A DNA stretch of 64,000 nt from Sambucus nigra. Its lineage: Eukaryota > Streptophyta > Magnoliopsida > Dipsacales > Adoxaceae. The translations under genes and the position numbers were made by a program. The first letter of the stretch is position 1. The number at the start of each line of letters is the position of its first letter. The DNA lies in the NCBI GenBank assembly GCA_949130495.1, contig OX422214.1, positions 254,266,187-254,330,186 on the forward strand, read 5' to 3'. The notes under the pieces were generated by a model. That model searched no databases. It had not been told where the DNA came from and saw nothing but the letters and a program-made list of their open reading frames with translations. Of this stretch, positions 1 to 11,953 are shown piece by piece.

Positions 1-612
1 CAGGAAATGATAGGCTCCAGGATAGGTGTCGTTAACACTTCTAAGGGAGTAAGATCCATGAAACCCCGTTGGTGGACATCCGCCTGGGAAGGTTTCATTG
101 AACTGAGGAAGAGGAGGCCGAGAGTGTGTTCTCTTTTATTTAGAAAGTAAAAGGAACTACGTGGGCTATAGTGATGTGGAAGAACCACGTGTTTTCATTA
201 CATTGATTGGAAGAACGAGGGCAAAAATAAAGTGCCTAACTGGGGAGTTGAGGGAAGTAATATTGGTTTGTATAAGTCTCTAATATGGAGTCTGAGATTC
301 ATTAGTATTGAACCGGAGTGCTTGGCTTAAATTGTTGGTAGGAATTCCACCTTATCAGTGGGTGGTGTATTCCTTAGAATAAGATAGAGTAGTATTGTGT
401 TTACTCAAGATTCGGGTGTGCATATCGAGTTTGTAATAGTATCGACATTATTATAGAAAGATAATTATATGACTTCCGTGGTAGGGAAGTTTTATGATCT
501 CTTCACTCGTTATAAAACGAGTGATGATAATTTAAAGGCGTATGTGCTATATGGGATAACTAGTATGAATGTTTTTGCTGCTTGTTTGCATTGTATGTGG
601 ATGTTGTGACTT

Positions 613-726
613 ATCTCCACGACCAACAAGGTTAAGCAGTAATGCATAGGAGGGATTCCTTGTTTGGATTCCGCTTTTGCGGGACACTCCACGCGTGAAC
701 CTCAACGACGTTGGGAGTGGAGAGAT
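613..726 (+). repeat. Structured cassette, copy 1
   Basis: Core (655-699) shares TTCCTTGTTTGGATT with all other copies. Internal hairpin is CCGC-TTTT-GCGG. Outer arms ATCTCCACGACCAAC and GTTGGGAGTGGAGAGAT can pair with a small internal loop. Lies inside element A. Confidence 0.75.
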
Positions 727-990
727 GTTATCTTTCCTTTCTCTTGTTTTATGTACATTATGCGAGTAAATATATTTTGGTCGGTTTGGTGTGATAGCAA
801 GCAAATAAAATTTTAAGGCTATCTTACTTCTAGTTCAAAATGGAACTAGTTATTCTATGATTTCTCCCCTGGATACAGGTTGAGACTTTATAGAGGTTAA
901 TCGAGGTAGGTAGGAGATTTTGTTATTCGTTTACTTATCTTGTGTGAGTGTGTGATTGCTTGTTTGTCTTGTTTATGCATGTTACGCTTA

Positions 991-1104
991 TCTCCATGAT
1001 CAACTAGTTAAGTAGGCATGTGTCGGAGGGGTTCCTTGTTTGGATTTCGCTTCGGCGAGACACTCCGCCGCATGAACACTTAACGATGTTGTGATTGGAG
1101 AGAC
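991..1104 (+). repeat. Structured cassette, copy 2
   Basis: Core 1029-1075. Internal hairpin CGC-TTCG-GCG has a UUCG-type loop. Outer arms TCTCCATGATCAAC and GTTGTGATTGGAGA pair at both ends with a 4-nt internal loop. Confidence 0.75.
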
Positions 1105-1455
1105 GCTATCCTTTTCTTTATCTTTTCTTTTATTTATTTTGTTGTTAGAAGTGGGATTGGAAGATTAGCCGAGAATCGCGTAGAAGAGTTATTAAGGGCT
1201 ATTAAAGTGCGAGATAGAAGCACTATATATAGTTCTCTCCTCTGATCGATGTGAGGGAGACTGTGATACGAAGTCGGATTGAGACTTCGGGATTGTGCCT
1301 TGATAAGAATGCCATGTTTTTATAAGGGGAATATGAATCTGAAAGACTTCACAGGAAGTGAATGTCTAATCAGTTAAGATCTTTAAAAGATGCTATGGTA
1401 AGTAAGATTGTAAATTAGAATTGTACCGATACCAATCATGTGTCTTAGACCGTCA

Positions 1456-1570
1456 CATCTTAATGACCAACGATGCGAGGTAGTAGTGTAACGGGAGGGT
1501 TCCTTGTTTGGATTTAGCTTCGGCGAGACATCCCACGCACGAAACCGAGCGAATTGTCGGAAGTTGAGAT
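1456..1570 (+). repeat. Structured cassette, copy 3
   Basis: Carries the fuller shared left part (AGTAGTGTAACGGGAGG) and the core 1498-1543. Loop GC-TTCG-GC. Arms near 1456-1472 and 1555-1570 pair imperfectly. Confidence 0.7.
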
Positions 1571-1849
1571 AGGTCTTGGACACTAGGGATATATTTAGTA
1601 TTATCTATCTACGACTTAGGTAGGATGTATACTTGTAGATCGACCTTAGATTTATTAGAACATAAGGACATTAGGGTAGGTGATGTTGATTTAGGAAGGC
1701 GGTAAGGAGTTGACCACGAATGAGTTGTGGGTTAACTCTATGTGGGGTTAGATCCCTAGGAACGAGATTTATGGGGTCTCAAGAAGTTTGGGTGGTTTTG
1801 GCCGAAGAAGATAAGGCCTTTCTTAGATATGGTGCTACGTGGCGACTTC

Positions 1850-2830
1850 ACTTACGGGGAGTTAAGGAAAGGACTGACCTTCACTCCTGAGCTCATGATA
1901 GTGATCTTGAGAGTGGGTTTTATGAATAAGTCTCTACCAGGAGCGGGAAGTATTAATACTGGAGCATGGACTCGTCGTCTATGCATCTCACAAGCCTAAA
2001 CTTGTGGGAAGTATTATTCCACGCTTGAATTTAAAATTCATTGCTGTGGAAATTGCCTTAAAGAAATAAAGGCACTACTTCCTGGGCAGGGAAATTTAGT
2101 CTTTCTCGCGAAGCAACAAGTTATTGTAATAGGTCGTGGGAGAAATCGAGTTAGTGCTCGGATTTCAGAAGAACTCGGGATTGGGTATTTTCTCATTCGC
2201 TAAGGAAATGCAATTGGGGTAGTAGATGCGCCGAGTAAGAAAATCGTCGGAGATATTTGTGTTGGCATGGAAAGCCAAATGAAACGAGCATTACTCGAAA
2301 GACTCTGTAGCGAGAGCATTCCGGTCTGTGATCAACCATTTCACCTACTCGTGTGAAGAAGAGCATCGGTGGAATGAAGAGGGGTATATTCATAGACGGT
2401 TGTATCGAAGTGCCGAAACCGTTATGGTCATGATCCTATTTGTGAAAGTTATTGATCGTTTAACCAGACTGTTGGATTCCCGTCCATTATGGATGGATTA
2501 CATGTAAAAGAGTATGCCCCATTATTGATGGAGGAATGGTAGAACCTTAGGAGGTGCCTATTAAAATAGGGTGGACCGAGACTAGATATTCGTGTCGGAG
2601 GTTGGGTACAAGTTTCCATGAAGTAATGGGAACCGTATGGGAATGGAGTATACCTTACCACCCTAAAGAGGATTGATGAATGGAGGAAGTTGACTTAATG
2701 CCGAAAGGCATACCTGGAATGTGCGCCTTAGAATACATAGCTATTGAGAGCATAACGGCATGGAGGGAGATCTTTGTACAAACATTAGGCTTTTGAATGG
2801 CCTTATCGATCATTTCCTAAGGCTTGTAAC
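1850..2830 (+). pseudogene. Gypsy pol remnant: RNase H then integrase
   Basis: Broken polyprotein pieces in the order expected for Ty3/Gypsy (RT-RNase H-integrase). About 1967-2061 reads like the RNase H stretch that normally has a VVAYASRQL-type motif (here GLVVYASHKPK, followed by a degraded FIAVEIALKK helix). 2203-2244 reads GNAIGVVDAPSKK, matching the G(K)ANVVADALSRK end of RNase H. 2448-2468 reads VIDRLTR, the integrase-core VVDRLTK motif with its catalytic Asp. Later pieces (about 2550-2830) match only weakly. Many stops and frameshifts separate these, so it cannot be expressed as pol. Reverse transcriptase is not recognisable upstream, where cassettes occupy the space. Confidence 0.65.
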
Positions 2831-3210
2831 CGTGAGTGGCCTAGTGTAGTCGGTTGAGTAATTCGCATACTCGTTGGTTGGAACCAACGGGTAATATGTT
2901 CCTTAGACTTGGAGTAGTCTCAGAACATTTCTTTAAATATTTGGATTTTGAGCCATACGCCACGATGGGATAAGTTAATGCGAAGAAAAGTTGATTTTTG
3001 TGGGGTATTTCCTTCCGTTTTAAGAAGGTGAATTCAATAGTTAGTGAGGAACGCTGAGTGCTATGCTAGTGCACAGATGATGTAGGATGAGATTGATAAA
3101 GTCGACCTTAGTCCGGGTTCATTTGGGACGTTACGATAACGAGGGGTTTGTTTAGGATGGTAGAATCCTAGTTTAGAGTAGTATACCCTTTATGAGATTT
3201 GGGTAGGCCC

Positions 3211-3230
3211 GAATTTTGGGGGCAAAATTC
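3211..3230 (+). repeat. Perfect inverted repeat before PPT (A)
   Basis: GAATTTTG-GGGG-CAAAATTC, able to form an 8-bp hairpin directly upstream of the PPT. Element G has a different sequence with the same fold at the same place (49572-49591). Confidence 0.8.
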
Positions 3231-3234
3231 CCTC

Positions 3235-3247
3235 TTAAGGGGGGGAG
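3235..3247 (+). other. Polypurine tract of element A
   Basis: Purine run ending two bases before the LTR start TGTAACAACCC. This is the expected plus-strand primer site and fixes the element orientation as +. Confidence 0.85.
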
Positions 3248-3839
3248 TATGTAACAACCCTCGATTCTGGAAGGCCTCATTTTATACTAATATTACCGCA
3301 TAAGGTAATTATATAAAATGTGGGGACTGGGGTAAATATTAATTGAATGAAATGAAAGTTAATATTTGCTGGGTTATTGCATATTTACTGCATGAGAAAG
3401 TAAATATCATTATATTGTATGTTTTATAGTGTTATGTGTTTTAAATCACATTATGGTTTAATTGAAACTGGAATTTAAAGTGGTTTAGAAAATTGTCGGA
3501 TGCCATTTTAGAGGGTGTAGTTAGTCCTGGGATATGCGAGACAGTCAAAATAAGTGCCATATTGTATTTTTGAGTTTCGAGCACTTTTACCTGGTTTTAA
3601 CTCAAACGCGTATTTGTGAGTCATTTTAATGTGGTATTAACCACTTAAGTTGGGAGTTTTGATTTAAGCCACGATTTTAGTTTCCTAAACCCCTTATTTT
3701 TCCCATTTTATGTCTTGAACACATAGAGAGAAAAGAAAGAAAGAAAGAAGAAGAGAAAAGAGGAGAAAGAAGAGAAAAATGAAGATTGAAGATGGATTGA
3801 TGCTCCTACTCAAAGAAATCTGATATTTTCTACATCAAG

Positions 3840-3845
3840 GCAAGT
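3840..3845 (+). promoter_or_regulatory. Putative GC-AG splice donor in LTR A
   Basis: AAG|GCAAGT, the consensus of GC-type introns, about 590 nt into the LTR and just after an A/G-rich leader. The same site occurs in five other kinds of LTR here. Splicing is inferred. Confidence 0.4.
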
Positions 3846-4130
3846 ATTCTACTTGCAAATATGTGATTTAAGATGTATAAATTGTATGATAGTTGTTTAT
3901 TTTCATTTATGGTTTAAATGTGGAATTTGGGGGATTTAAGATTTAAACCCTAATCTTGATTTATGTTAAAGAAATTGTGGGTCTTGATGGTTATAAATCA
4001 TATAGGAAAATCTTTGGGTAGATAAAGATTGTTGGTTGAGTTTAAGATGGACAAGGTTTGAGATTTGGGAAAATGTAAATCATCATTTGGGTGTAGTTTT
4101 TGAAGGTGAAAGAACCCTAGGTCTGCTACG

Positions 4131-4334
4131 ACCGGTCGACCGCGGTCCCCTGACCGGTCGACCGGGCCTTCGGGGGCAGGCTTACTGCTTTCCCATAAAG
4201 GCATAAAATTCTTGCGCGGTCGACCGCGGTTCCTTGACCGGTCGACCGGCTATACCATTTTGAGCTTTCTGCTTTCCTTCGTAGGCAAAACCTTGAGACG
4301 CGGTCGACCACGGTCTCGGGACCGGTCGACCGGT
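4131..4334. repeat. Self-complementary minisatellite in LTR A
   Basis: Three units starting near 4131, 4216 and 4299 (period about 84 bp). Each has GGTCGACCG next to a second ACCGGTCGACCGG, so every unit can fold on itself and on its neighbours. LTR G carries a related shorter version (44691-44788); LTR E and the tandem LTRs carry different palindromes at the same place. Confidence 0.85.
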
Positions 4335-6532
4335 CCCCTGTTTTCCACTTTAAAACTTATTTTTGTTTCCTAAATTTTTCTTCTCGATAGGGACTAGGAA
4401 CCTTCTTGAATGAAGTAAACTTAGAGTCCTAGAGTTCTAGATGAGTTGAGATACTACCCTAGATTAGAAATGGTTTTGGTGGGGTTTTCCGGGGATATGT
4501 CAATTGAAGTTAGGGCATTTTTCTTCTAGTTGATTTTCATAAAACTAGGAGATGTAGTATTATGTTTGGGAGACTTTAGAAGCTCAATTGAGCTATATTA
4601 GTTTTGATGGTTTATATTATCACCCCAAAAGAATGTTGGGAGATTTTGGAAGCTCAATTGAGCTATGTTAACCTTGGTGGTTCATAATAACACCATAAAG
4701 GTGAGTTTGGAGAATAAATTGAAAGTTCATTCATTCCTTTGAAAGATGATAATCTTGGGGTTTTAAAATAACACCCTAAAATGCTTGGAGATAATCAAGA
4801 GTTATTTACCCCTTCGAGGTTGTAGTGTTGATATAAGCTATAGCATGGCTCCGGATAATAAGTTATATTATTTACAAAAAGTAAAAGGTAATGGTCTCGA
4901 ATAAAATGAAACATATACATGGAAATGGTATTGATTTTAGTAAATGATAATTTACGTAATCAGGAAACTGGTAAATGATGATCTACTTGATTTTGAAAAT
5001 GATAAATAAAATGGTTTAAACACACCTCTCTAAATGACATCATAAGGAAAGTTCGCGCGTGAGGTGATGCCCCCTGGCAAATTAACGCAGGGTGGATATA
5101 GTCCATAGGCCATGTGAGCATTTATTGTTGTATATTTTTCTGCGATGGGTAGGAGATTCTGGGTGTGGTCTTGACTATCCCGCAGGCACATGGACGCTTC
5201 CCGATGTTTTGCGTTATAGGTGCGTAGGTTGTCTTATGATAGGCCCTGGAAGATGATGGTCATTTAGGGGCGCACACAGTGGGGAAACCCGAACGGGCGG
5301 TCTTAGAATCGTTATATGTATATAAATATAACTATTCATAATCAAGTGGGACTTGATGGATATTATGCCATAAAGAGCATACTGTAGTGCCACAAAGAGC
5401 ACATATAAATGCCACCAAGAGCATTTTAAAATGATTATTTTCCTGATAAGGAAAGGATTTTTACAAAAGGTAAAATTTAGATAAAATTTTCCATAAAGAG
5501 CAAAAGATTGTGATTATATATATACTTCTTGTTAAGGAAAAGATATATGAGATAATTGGTACATACGATGAAGATTTTATTTTAATGTTACTTCTTTTAT
5601 TGTTCCTGCTTAGCTTATCTTTTACATTGTGTAGGTAGCTTCTTATTTCTCTTTCTTCATGATTTATTATTCATAACTGCCATACTCTTTATTCATCTGG
5701 AAATCATATAGAACCGGGCCCTGACCCGTTTACATTTCTTGTTGCATATGCGTCTTGTCTCCGCTCAGGTACTCCGCCGCAAGGATGCCTGATTTGAATT
5801 CCTATTCCGATGTCCTCGGCAAGTCGTTATGCATTACGGGTATTACGGGATACTTTTGGTATAGACGTTTTCATTTTTGAATTCTAAACAGGATCGGGTC
5901 TCTTTACTCGGGCGAGAGGCCCAAGCTTTTATAAATGTCTAATGAAATATATTGTATAAATAAATGAAATTATTTAAATGCTGTTATTTAGTTTGTTGAC
6001 CGGCTGCACATCTGGTCCCTTTACTGTATTCTTTTTGTATTATTTATATATGCATCCCTGAGGTTTCCCTTATCTTTTCAGGAAGTGGGTTGTTTGTTTT
6101 TCCTTTATTTACTTTAAATTTAAATTTTTTTTTGGCAACCCGTTTTCTGAAATATTGGGTGGTTATCCTGGATACTCTATATTTTTATTGAGATGCTGAG
6201 AATGATTCCATCTATGATTCCGTTATATTGGAGTATAAAGCTGGCCACCCCTTATTTCGGATCATGGGGTGTCACACAGTAGTCCCCAGTATGCTACGTA
6301 TGTCGGGCACTGGAAGATGATAGCATTGAGATACCGCATCCTCGAGTTATAGCTCGTAGGGATGGTTATTATTATACTTGATATGATTATGTGATATCAT
6401 AATTGTCTCGAGATTACAGAGACATAAGAAGATTATTTGAATCTCATTCCGGGAGATTGTAACCGGACTTAAAATCCTGAAGAATATGATAAATGGAAAT
6501 GAAGAGTAGTATTATATAATTATTAGTATCTT

Positions 6533-6650
6533 GACCTCAACGACTAACATTGCCAAGGAGTAGTGTAACGGGGGGGGGGGGTCCTTGTTTTCATTTCGCT
6601 TTGCGAGATGTCCGACGCATGAAACGCAGCACAATGTTGGGAGTGAGGAG
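6533..6650 (+). repeat. Structured cassette, copy 4
   Basis: Hairpin TCGC-TTT-GCGA. Outer arm inner end CATTG pairs with CAATG. The G run before the core is expanded to at least 10 G. Confidence 0.75.
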
Positions 6651-6690
6651 AAGTTAGTCCTTAGTGCTCATATATATAGTAGTAGTATCT

Positions 6691-6798
6691 TGACGATCGA
6701 CAGTGCCAAGGAGTAGTGTAACGGGGGAGTTCCTTGTTTGGATTTCTCTTTGCGAGACGTCCCACTCACGAAACGCCGCGCACTGTTGAGAATTGGGA
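6691..6798 (+). repeat. Structured cassette, copy 5
   Basis: Inner arm CAGTG pairs with CACTG, a two-sided change relative to copy 4. Hairpin written as TCTC-TTTGC-GAGA. Confidence 0.75.
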
Positions 6799-6864
6799 GT
6801 AGTAAATTAATTAATTGGGTAATAAGAATTTGGGTTATATGCATCATGCATTGAGGGCATAATG

Positions 6865-6978
6865 AATCTCGAAAATCAATACTGCCAAGGAATAGTGTAA
6901 ATGGGGGGTTCCTTGTTTGGATTTCTCTTTGCGAGACGTCCCACGCACGAAACGCAGTGCAGTTTTGAGATTTGAGAG
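6865..6978 (+). repeat. Structured cassette, copy 6
   Basis: Inner arm ACTGC pairs with GCAGT, a third version of the same stem. Right flank TTAGTCCTTA is shared with copies 4 and 7. Confidence 0.75.
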
Positions 6979-7935
6979 AGGTTTAGTCCTTAGCACTTGG
7001 ATGCTATTAACTCATCTATTTTTATGCTTATTGATGGCATAACTAGAATATGAGAAATTCTAGTAAGAGAATGTTTATGTAAATCCTATATGTTATGTAA
7101 GTGAAGGAGTAATTGAAGTCGTTAATGTTATCAATTGAAGGACACGTTTTAGATAGAATTTAGATGAGTGTATAAATTGGGAATATTTTAGATTCCTTTG
7201 CCTTAGATAAATTGGGGCACATATTTGAATATCATTTGCATACGTTTAGTTGCGCGCTATAGTTGAGAGGTGAGATGGACTTTATGGAGAGCGCGGCTTA
7301 CCTTAATCTTGTCATAGTGCATTTATAATTATTATGCATTTTAATACACTTGCTATAAAATGTTTTCACACCTCGGGCTCTGACCCGTTTATGTTTTCTC
7401 TTCCCTGTATATATATTGTAATATTCTAGGTGTTCCTCCGCAAGGACGCCATTGTTGTTTATCCATCCTATTTGGTTATGGAGCTGTAGAAGTTGCGGAA
7501 TGTTGCAGTATTTTCATTTTAGAAGCTTCCTCTATTTCATGTATCTAGATTAAGATTCAGTTGTGTATCGGGTTTATACCTAAGTGTAGTAGTGTAATAG
7601 TTTTATATTCTCTCTCTCTCAGTTGTTGTATTATCTGTGACCCGACAACATATTCGGGTATTTTATTTTGTACAGTTGTTGTACTTTTATATTAATCTCA
7701 TTTATATTATTTGAGCATGTGTGTGTCTCTTATCGAGTTAGTTGTCGTATGGTTTGTTTCGAATTGTAAATAAAAAGTTTTAAATTTTTTTGACATCCTC
7801 TTTTTGTAGTAATGGGTTGTCAGCCGTGTTTATTTTAGAATCGTCAGTTGGTGCTGAGAATGATCCACTTGTGATTCCTAATTATTTTACTATTGGGCTG
7901 GCCACCCGTTATTATTTTGAGCGGTTTGTCACAGA

Positions 7936-7947
7936 TAGTATCAGAGC
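7936..7947 (+). other. Primer-binding site of element H
   Basis: TAGTATCAGAGC, two bases after the LTR end. One mismatch from TGGTATCAGAGC, which is complementary to the 3' end of plant initiator Met-tRNA. Confidence 0.85.
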
Positions 7948-8107
7948 ATCAGGTTCTAGTGTCTTTAGGACCTGTGTGGGTTTACTGCGGTCTTTCGTAA
8001 GCGTTCTTGATGTAGAGCCCTATTATTAGGACTGTTGTGTTCATACGTCCATATTTTCTTTTGTGATGAGAAAACATTGGAAAGGCGTTCTGATACAATT
8101 GTTCTTG

Positions 8108-8113
8108 TTTCAG
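8108..8113 (+). promoter_or_regulatory. Putative splice acceptor before gag (H)
   Basis: A pyrimidine-rich stretch ending TTTCAG lies directly against the gag ATG at 8114. The same arrangement is seen before gag of E (63201-63206) and before the degraded gag of G (48011-48016) and F. Confidence 0.4.
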
Positions 8114-9064
8114 ATGCCACCGAAGAGAAGTCGGTCAAACATGGCAAATAAAGGGGTCGAGAGTGTGGAACCCCAAATGACCCAAAGGACTATGACTACA
8201 GATGAAGTTTCCCGTATTGTGGCACAAGCATTAACTGATGCCATTTTTGCGATGGCGCAGCAACCTGTAGTTCATACAGCCCAAGCCCCACGAGGATTGC
8301 CCATGTGGGAAAGAGTTAGTGAAGATTTTAGTAAGGGCCATCCTCCAGAATTTTCAGGGGAAATTGATGGGATGGCTGTAAGTCAATGGAAGAATAGTAT
8401 GCAAAGGCATCTTCGTATGGTCGAGTGTAGTGAAGTGCAGAAATAATTTCTCTCCACCTTTAAGTTATCGGGAGCAACTCTCCAGTGGTGGGAGTCTGTC
8501 ACCACATCTGAACAAAGAGATACATTGCCCATAACATATTTTTGGGAATTCTTTAATCGAAGGTATTTTCCTTTCGAGATTCAGAAGGAGATGAGGAGGA
8601 AACTGATGAATGTATTTCAAGGAAATAGAATTGTGGCCGAGTATGAAGAGGAGTTTACTCGATTGGCGAATTTAGTACCTTATGAGGTAAACACGGAAGA
8701 GAAGCGTATATCGAAGTTCATGCGAGGGTTAGAATGGAGGATTCGACAGCGATTGTTAGAGAACCTAGCGTTAGTGACTTTTGCCGAGGTAGTAAATGCG
8801 GCACTGTTGGAGTGTCATGATTACCGTCTTCGTTCCCAAGAGGGTAAGAACTTTAGAGACTCAGGTTCATCAAGTAGGTTTGGCGAAGAGAGTGCCAGTA
8901 ATGCCAGAAGGTATAGGCATGATTTTCGAGGGCCGCAACAACGTTTTGTTCCTCACGATGAGTAGAGAGGATTTACAGGTAGATGTTTCTTTTGTAAAGA
9001 ATTAGGCCATAGAAAGAGAGAATGTACTAAAAGAGGTAAAGGAACACATTTTGAAGAAGTTTGA
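8114..9064 (+). pseudogene. Gypsy gag with two in-frame stops (H)
   Basis: Gag forms the retrotransposon particle and binds its RNA. One continuous frame of 316 codons plus stop, interrupted by TAA at 8444-8446 and TAG at 8963-8965, with no frameshift. Start chosen at ATG following TTTCAG; the first residues MPPKRSR match the basic N-terminus of gag in element E. The middle carries the retrotransposon gag core (LQWWES, then YFP, MRRKLM, EYEEEFTRL, GLEWRIRQ). The end has a complete CCHC zinc knuckle, CFFCKELGHRKREC (C-x2-C-x4-H-x4-C, 8984-9025), downstream of the second stop. Both stops could be C-to-T changes. Pol is absent after it, so H was non-autonomous or is deleted. Confidence 0.9.
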
Positions 9065-9425
9065 ATGTGAAATCCATACAGCAGATTCGGGGTCATTTTA
9101 GGCGAGGGGACTTTGAGTGGGAACCCAACGATGATGAGAAGAAAACGGGCTAGAGATGTATGATGTAAGTTATTTTCCTTTGAGAATAGGATTATACTAT
9201 ATGAAGTTTTTGGAATCTCGTATGAGAGATAGTTATGAGAGGCTAGTGCTATAACTCTATTATGTATGGAATGACCCGGAAGGGAATTTTGAGCAAGTGA
9301 AGCCTAGTTATATTGATTCGAGTAAAGCTCGATTAAAGGGTGTATGGGCGCCCTAGTAGTTAAAAGTGGTTATAATTGGTTTTATAATAAAACTAAAATA
9401 AATCGTCGTGGGAAGTGGGAGGTTT
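9065..9425 (+). mobile_element. Element H, 3' internal remnant without pol
   Basis: No coding frame. Around 9338 it shares GGTGTATGGGCGCCC with element G near 49447, which is only about 160 bp before the PPT of G. So H, like G, jumps from gag to the 3' end of the internal region with pol missing. The junction to the next LTR near 9425 is uncertain; no PPT or 3' LTR of H is seen. Confidence 0.55.
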
Positions 9426-11841
9426 GGGTATGGAGTTAGTATCCGGGGGTAGTATTTAGGTTCCGGGGGTAGTATTTAGGTTCCGGGGATTTTTGGACAA
9501 GTAGGGACTCGTAATTGAGTACATTAGTCATTTTACATTTGGGTATATACCCAATTTCGAGTTTATTAAGAAGGCAACCCTCATTTCTTCCCCAAAATCA
9601 GATCTAAGAGAGAGAAAGGGAAGAGAGAAAGAAGAGAAGAGAATAAGGAAGAAAAGGGATTTTCTGCCAGAACTTCATGGGATTTGACTCGGGGTCGTCG
9701 AATTTAATCCACGAGGCAAGGGTTTAACTTGATTTATGATTTAGTGTGTTTATTTCTCATATTATAGTTGGTGTAAAACTGTAAAGATTTTTTGGTTGAA
9801 ATTTGCGTAAATCAAATGGGTTTTTTGGAAGATTAAACGAATAAAACTCGGTTTATTCTCAATTTGAGAAACTTAAGAATTAATTGAAATTAATGGTTGG
9901 TTATGGGTTCTAGGATGATTAAAACCCTTTTTATGTGTGTATTTATGGTTGTTTGAGGTTGGATGATGATGAGAGAGGAGATAAAAAGCTTAGAGGTGCT
10001 TTAATGGAGGTTAGGATTTTTTGAGAAGAAGGTGAATAGTGACCCGCGTCACTTCCGAACTGTTTTGACTAGGAAGAGAGTCGATTCGGCTTTGGTCAAA
10101 ACATAAAAGTTGTATATCTTTTCGATACGGTCACGCGGGCGCTGACTGTGTATTTTTCTGATTTTTTTTCAAATTTATATGATTTTTCTAAGAAAGCAGT
10201 TCCGAGGTTGAAATCATTAACTCGGAAATTAAATCGAAAATTGGAAAAATAAAGGCTAGAATTGTTTGGAGATAAATAATTGGGGTTCCTAAAAATAGTG
10301 TGGGGACTTCTAAATATTTTTTTTTGAGTAAGGTGTGTACCTTGGGTTAGTTGAAAGTAAAATCCAAGACTTACCCAAATACGGATGCTCGTGAGGAGTA
10401 ATACTTAAAGAGGTATTTTGGTGGGTAATTTTATACAAGTAATTATGCCCGTAGAAAAGGTAGTTATATACCGACCTTAATTAAGTAAAATCCTACGAGG
10501 TGACTAGGTTGAAATTTAGAATACATACTACAATTGAGAAATTTCCCTAAGCGTCTACGGACGACGATTATTATAAGTGAGGAGATTCCTAAGGAATTAA
10601 GAGAAGTAGGGCGTATTCTATTTAATTCTTATTAATTGGTACATTAGGGAATTAATTGTACAAATCTTTATGAAGTGATTAATGAGTGATTTGAATATTA
10701 AAGAAGAGAGTACGTATTGGGATAGTATTTTAAGTGTAAAAATGTTTATATTATTAAGAAAGGGAACACTTGAGGTTATTGACTATTGCTATAGAGTTTG
10801 GAAATTATAGCCATAATATATTGGGAAGTAATTTAGATTGTATAGAAGATGACGTTAAATTATATATAATATAAGATGAATAAATATAACGATGTTATTG
10901 GTATTATCATCATGCGGTGAGAAAAGCTTGGAAATAATTAATTGAGGATTGGTTATAATTGATAAATGCGTAGGATATTCGAGATATAAATATACTACGT
11001 ATGGAATTTATTATATGGTCTATGTGTATTCGCTGATATTAATATGTATATGGTTTAAATAAATACCTATGGGGAATTATGTATAAGAAAGATAAATGGC
11101 TATCGTTATCATATGGTTGTGTAAATACCTCATTGATGTTATATTTATATAGTTGGAATGTGTGCCTATATTATTGTTTATTATGTGCATGACATACCTA
11201 CCATACTTTCTATCACGGGAGGACGACTTTCGAAAGAGGACAATCTCATATTGTGTCGCGTTCGGGGAGATTTAGATTTGGTACCTCAAGAACATAATAC
11301 TGTGAAGGGCTTATTTGTGAGTCGATAAGTCTGCTGACTATGGGAGCGTAGGTATGTGCGTGACCCATGGATATGTGAACTATGTTCGCCTCCAATATGT
11401 GTGATTTGTATCGATACGGTTCCTGAGTGATTCGGGACGCGTGATCCTTGTGTACGAGATGTACTTGGATTTGATAGCAGAGTATGTGTGCACCGCAGCT
11501 TAGCCTAGGGGTGCTATATATGTATATATATACTGAGAATAGCATATATATATACTTGAGATGTTTTACCATTGCTTAGTAGATAAAAAAATGACTAAGC
11601 CACCTATATTATAGCTCGGGGGCTTGATTAATATACTTGTGGTATATAGTATACTGTTTATATATAAGATGAGATGTCATATAACGTAACCTTATATAAA
11701 AGGGAAAAGAATGAATAAAGTAATATACTCCTTTCGATAAATTTATATCCGGAATTATATGATTATGAATCATTGGTTCTAATGAGAACTAAATATATAT
11801 ACGGGTCAGTATAAGATGTTGTATGTACTGAGGGCCTAATG

Positions 11842-11953
11842 GATCCCGACAATCGACATTGTCACGTAGTAGTGAATCAGGGGGTTCCTTGTTTGGATTT
11901 CTCTTCGCGAGACACCCCACGCACGAACGTAACATAATGTTGGGAATGGGGAG
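11842..11953 (+). repeat. Structured cassette, copy 7
   Basis: Within LTR C. Inner arms CGACATT and AATGTTG pair with one G-U. Loop TCTC-TTCGC-GAGA. Confidence 0.75.

Larger units (their letters stand above)
1..3249 (+). mobile_element. Element A, internal region (Ty3/Gypsy, decayed)
   Basis: Internal region of an LTR retrotransposon that starts before the window; orientation is set by the PPT and LTR that follow on the + strand. Roughly 1,850-2,830 retains recognisable pol pieces (separate entry). In 1-600 I recognise no domain. Three copies of a structured ~110-nt cassette lie at 613-1570. A 20-nt inverted repeat (3211-3230) sits just before the PPT. No reading frame survives. Assignment to Gypsy rests on the RNase H/integrase fragments and LTR style; the clade (Tekay/Del-like) is an inference. 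Confidence 0.8.
3250..6276 (+). mobile_element. 3' LTR of element A
   Basis: 3,027-bp LTR starting TGTAACA after the PPT and ending GGGGTGTCACA. Contains an A/G-rich leader (3720-3780), a GC-type donor-like site (3840), three tandem self-complementary units (4131-4334), and a 3' part that recurs in inverted orientation at 56693-57835, which supports the 3' boundary. No cassette copy seen in it. Flanking sequence on the right continues the LTR of element H, so A appears nested in H. Confidence 0.85.
6277..7933 (+). mobile_element. Element H, remaining part of 5' LTR
   Basis: Resumes right after LTR A with sequence matching the middle of LTR G (compare 46107 on), and ends GGTTTGTCACA before a PBS. 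Length fits the corresponding part of LTR G. It carries three cassettes in a row. The upstream part of the LTR lies beyond element A, outside the window. Confidence 0.75.
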
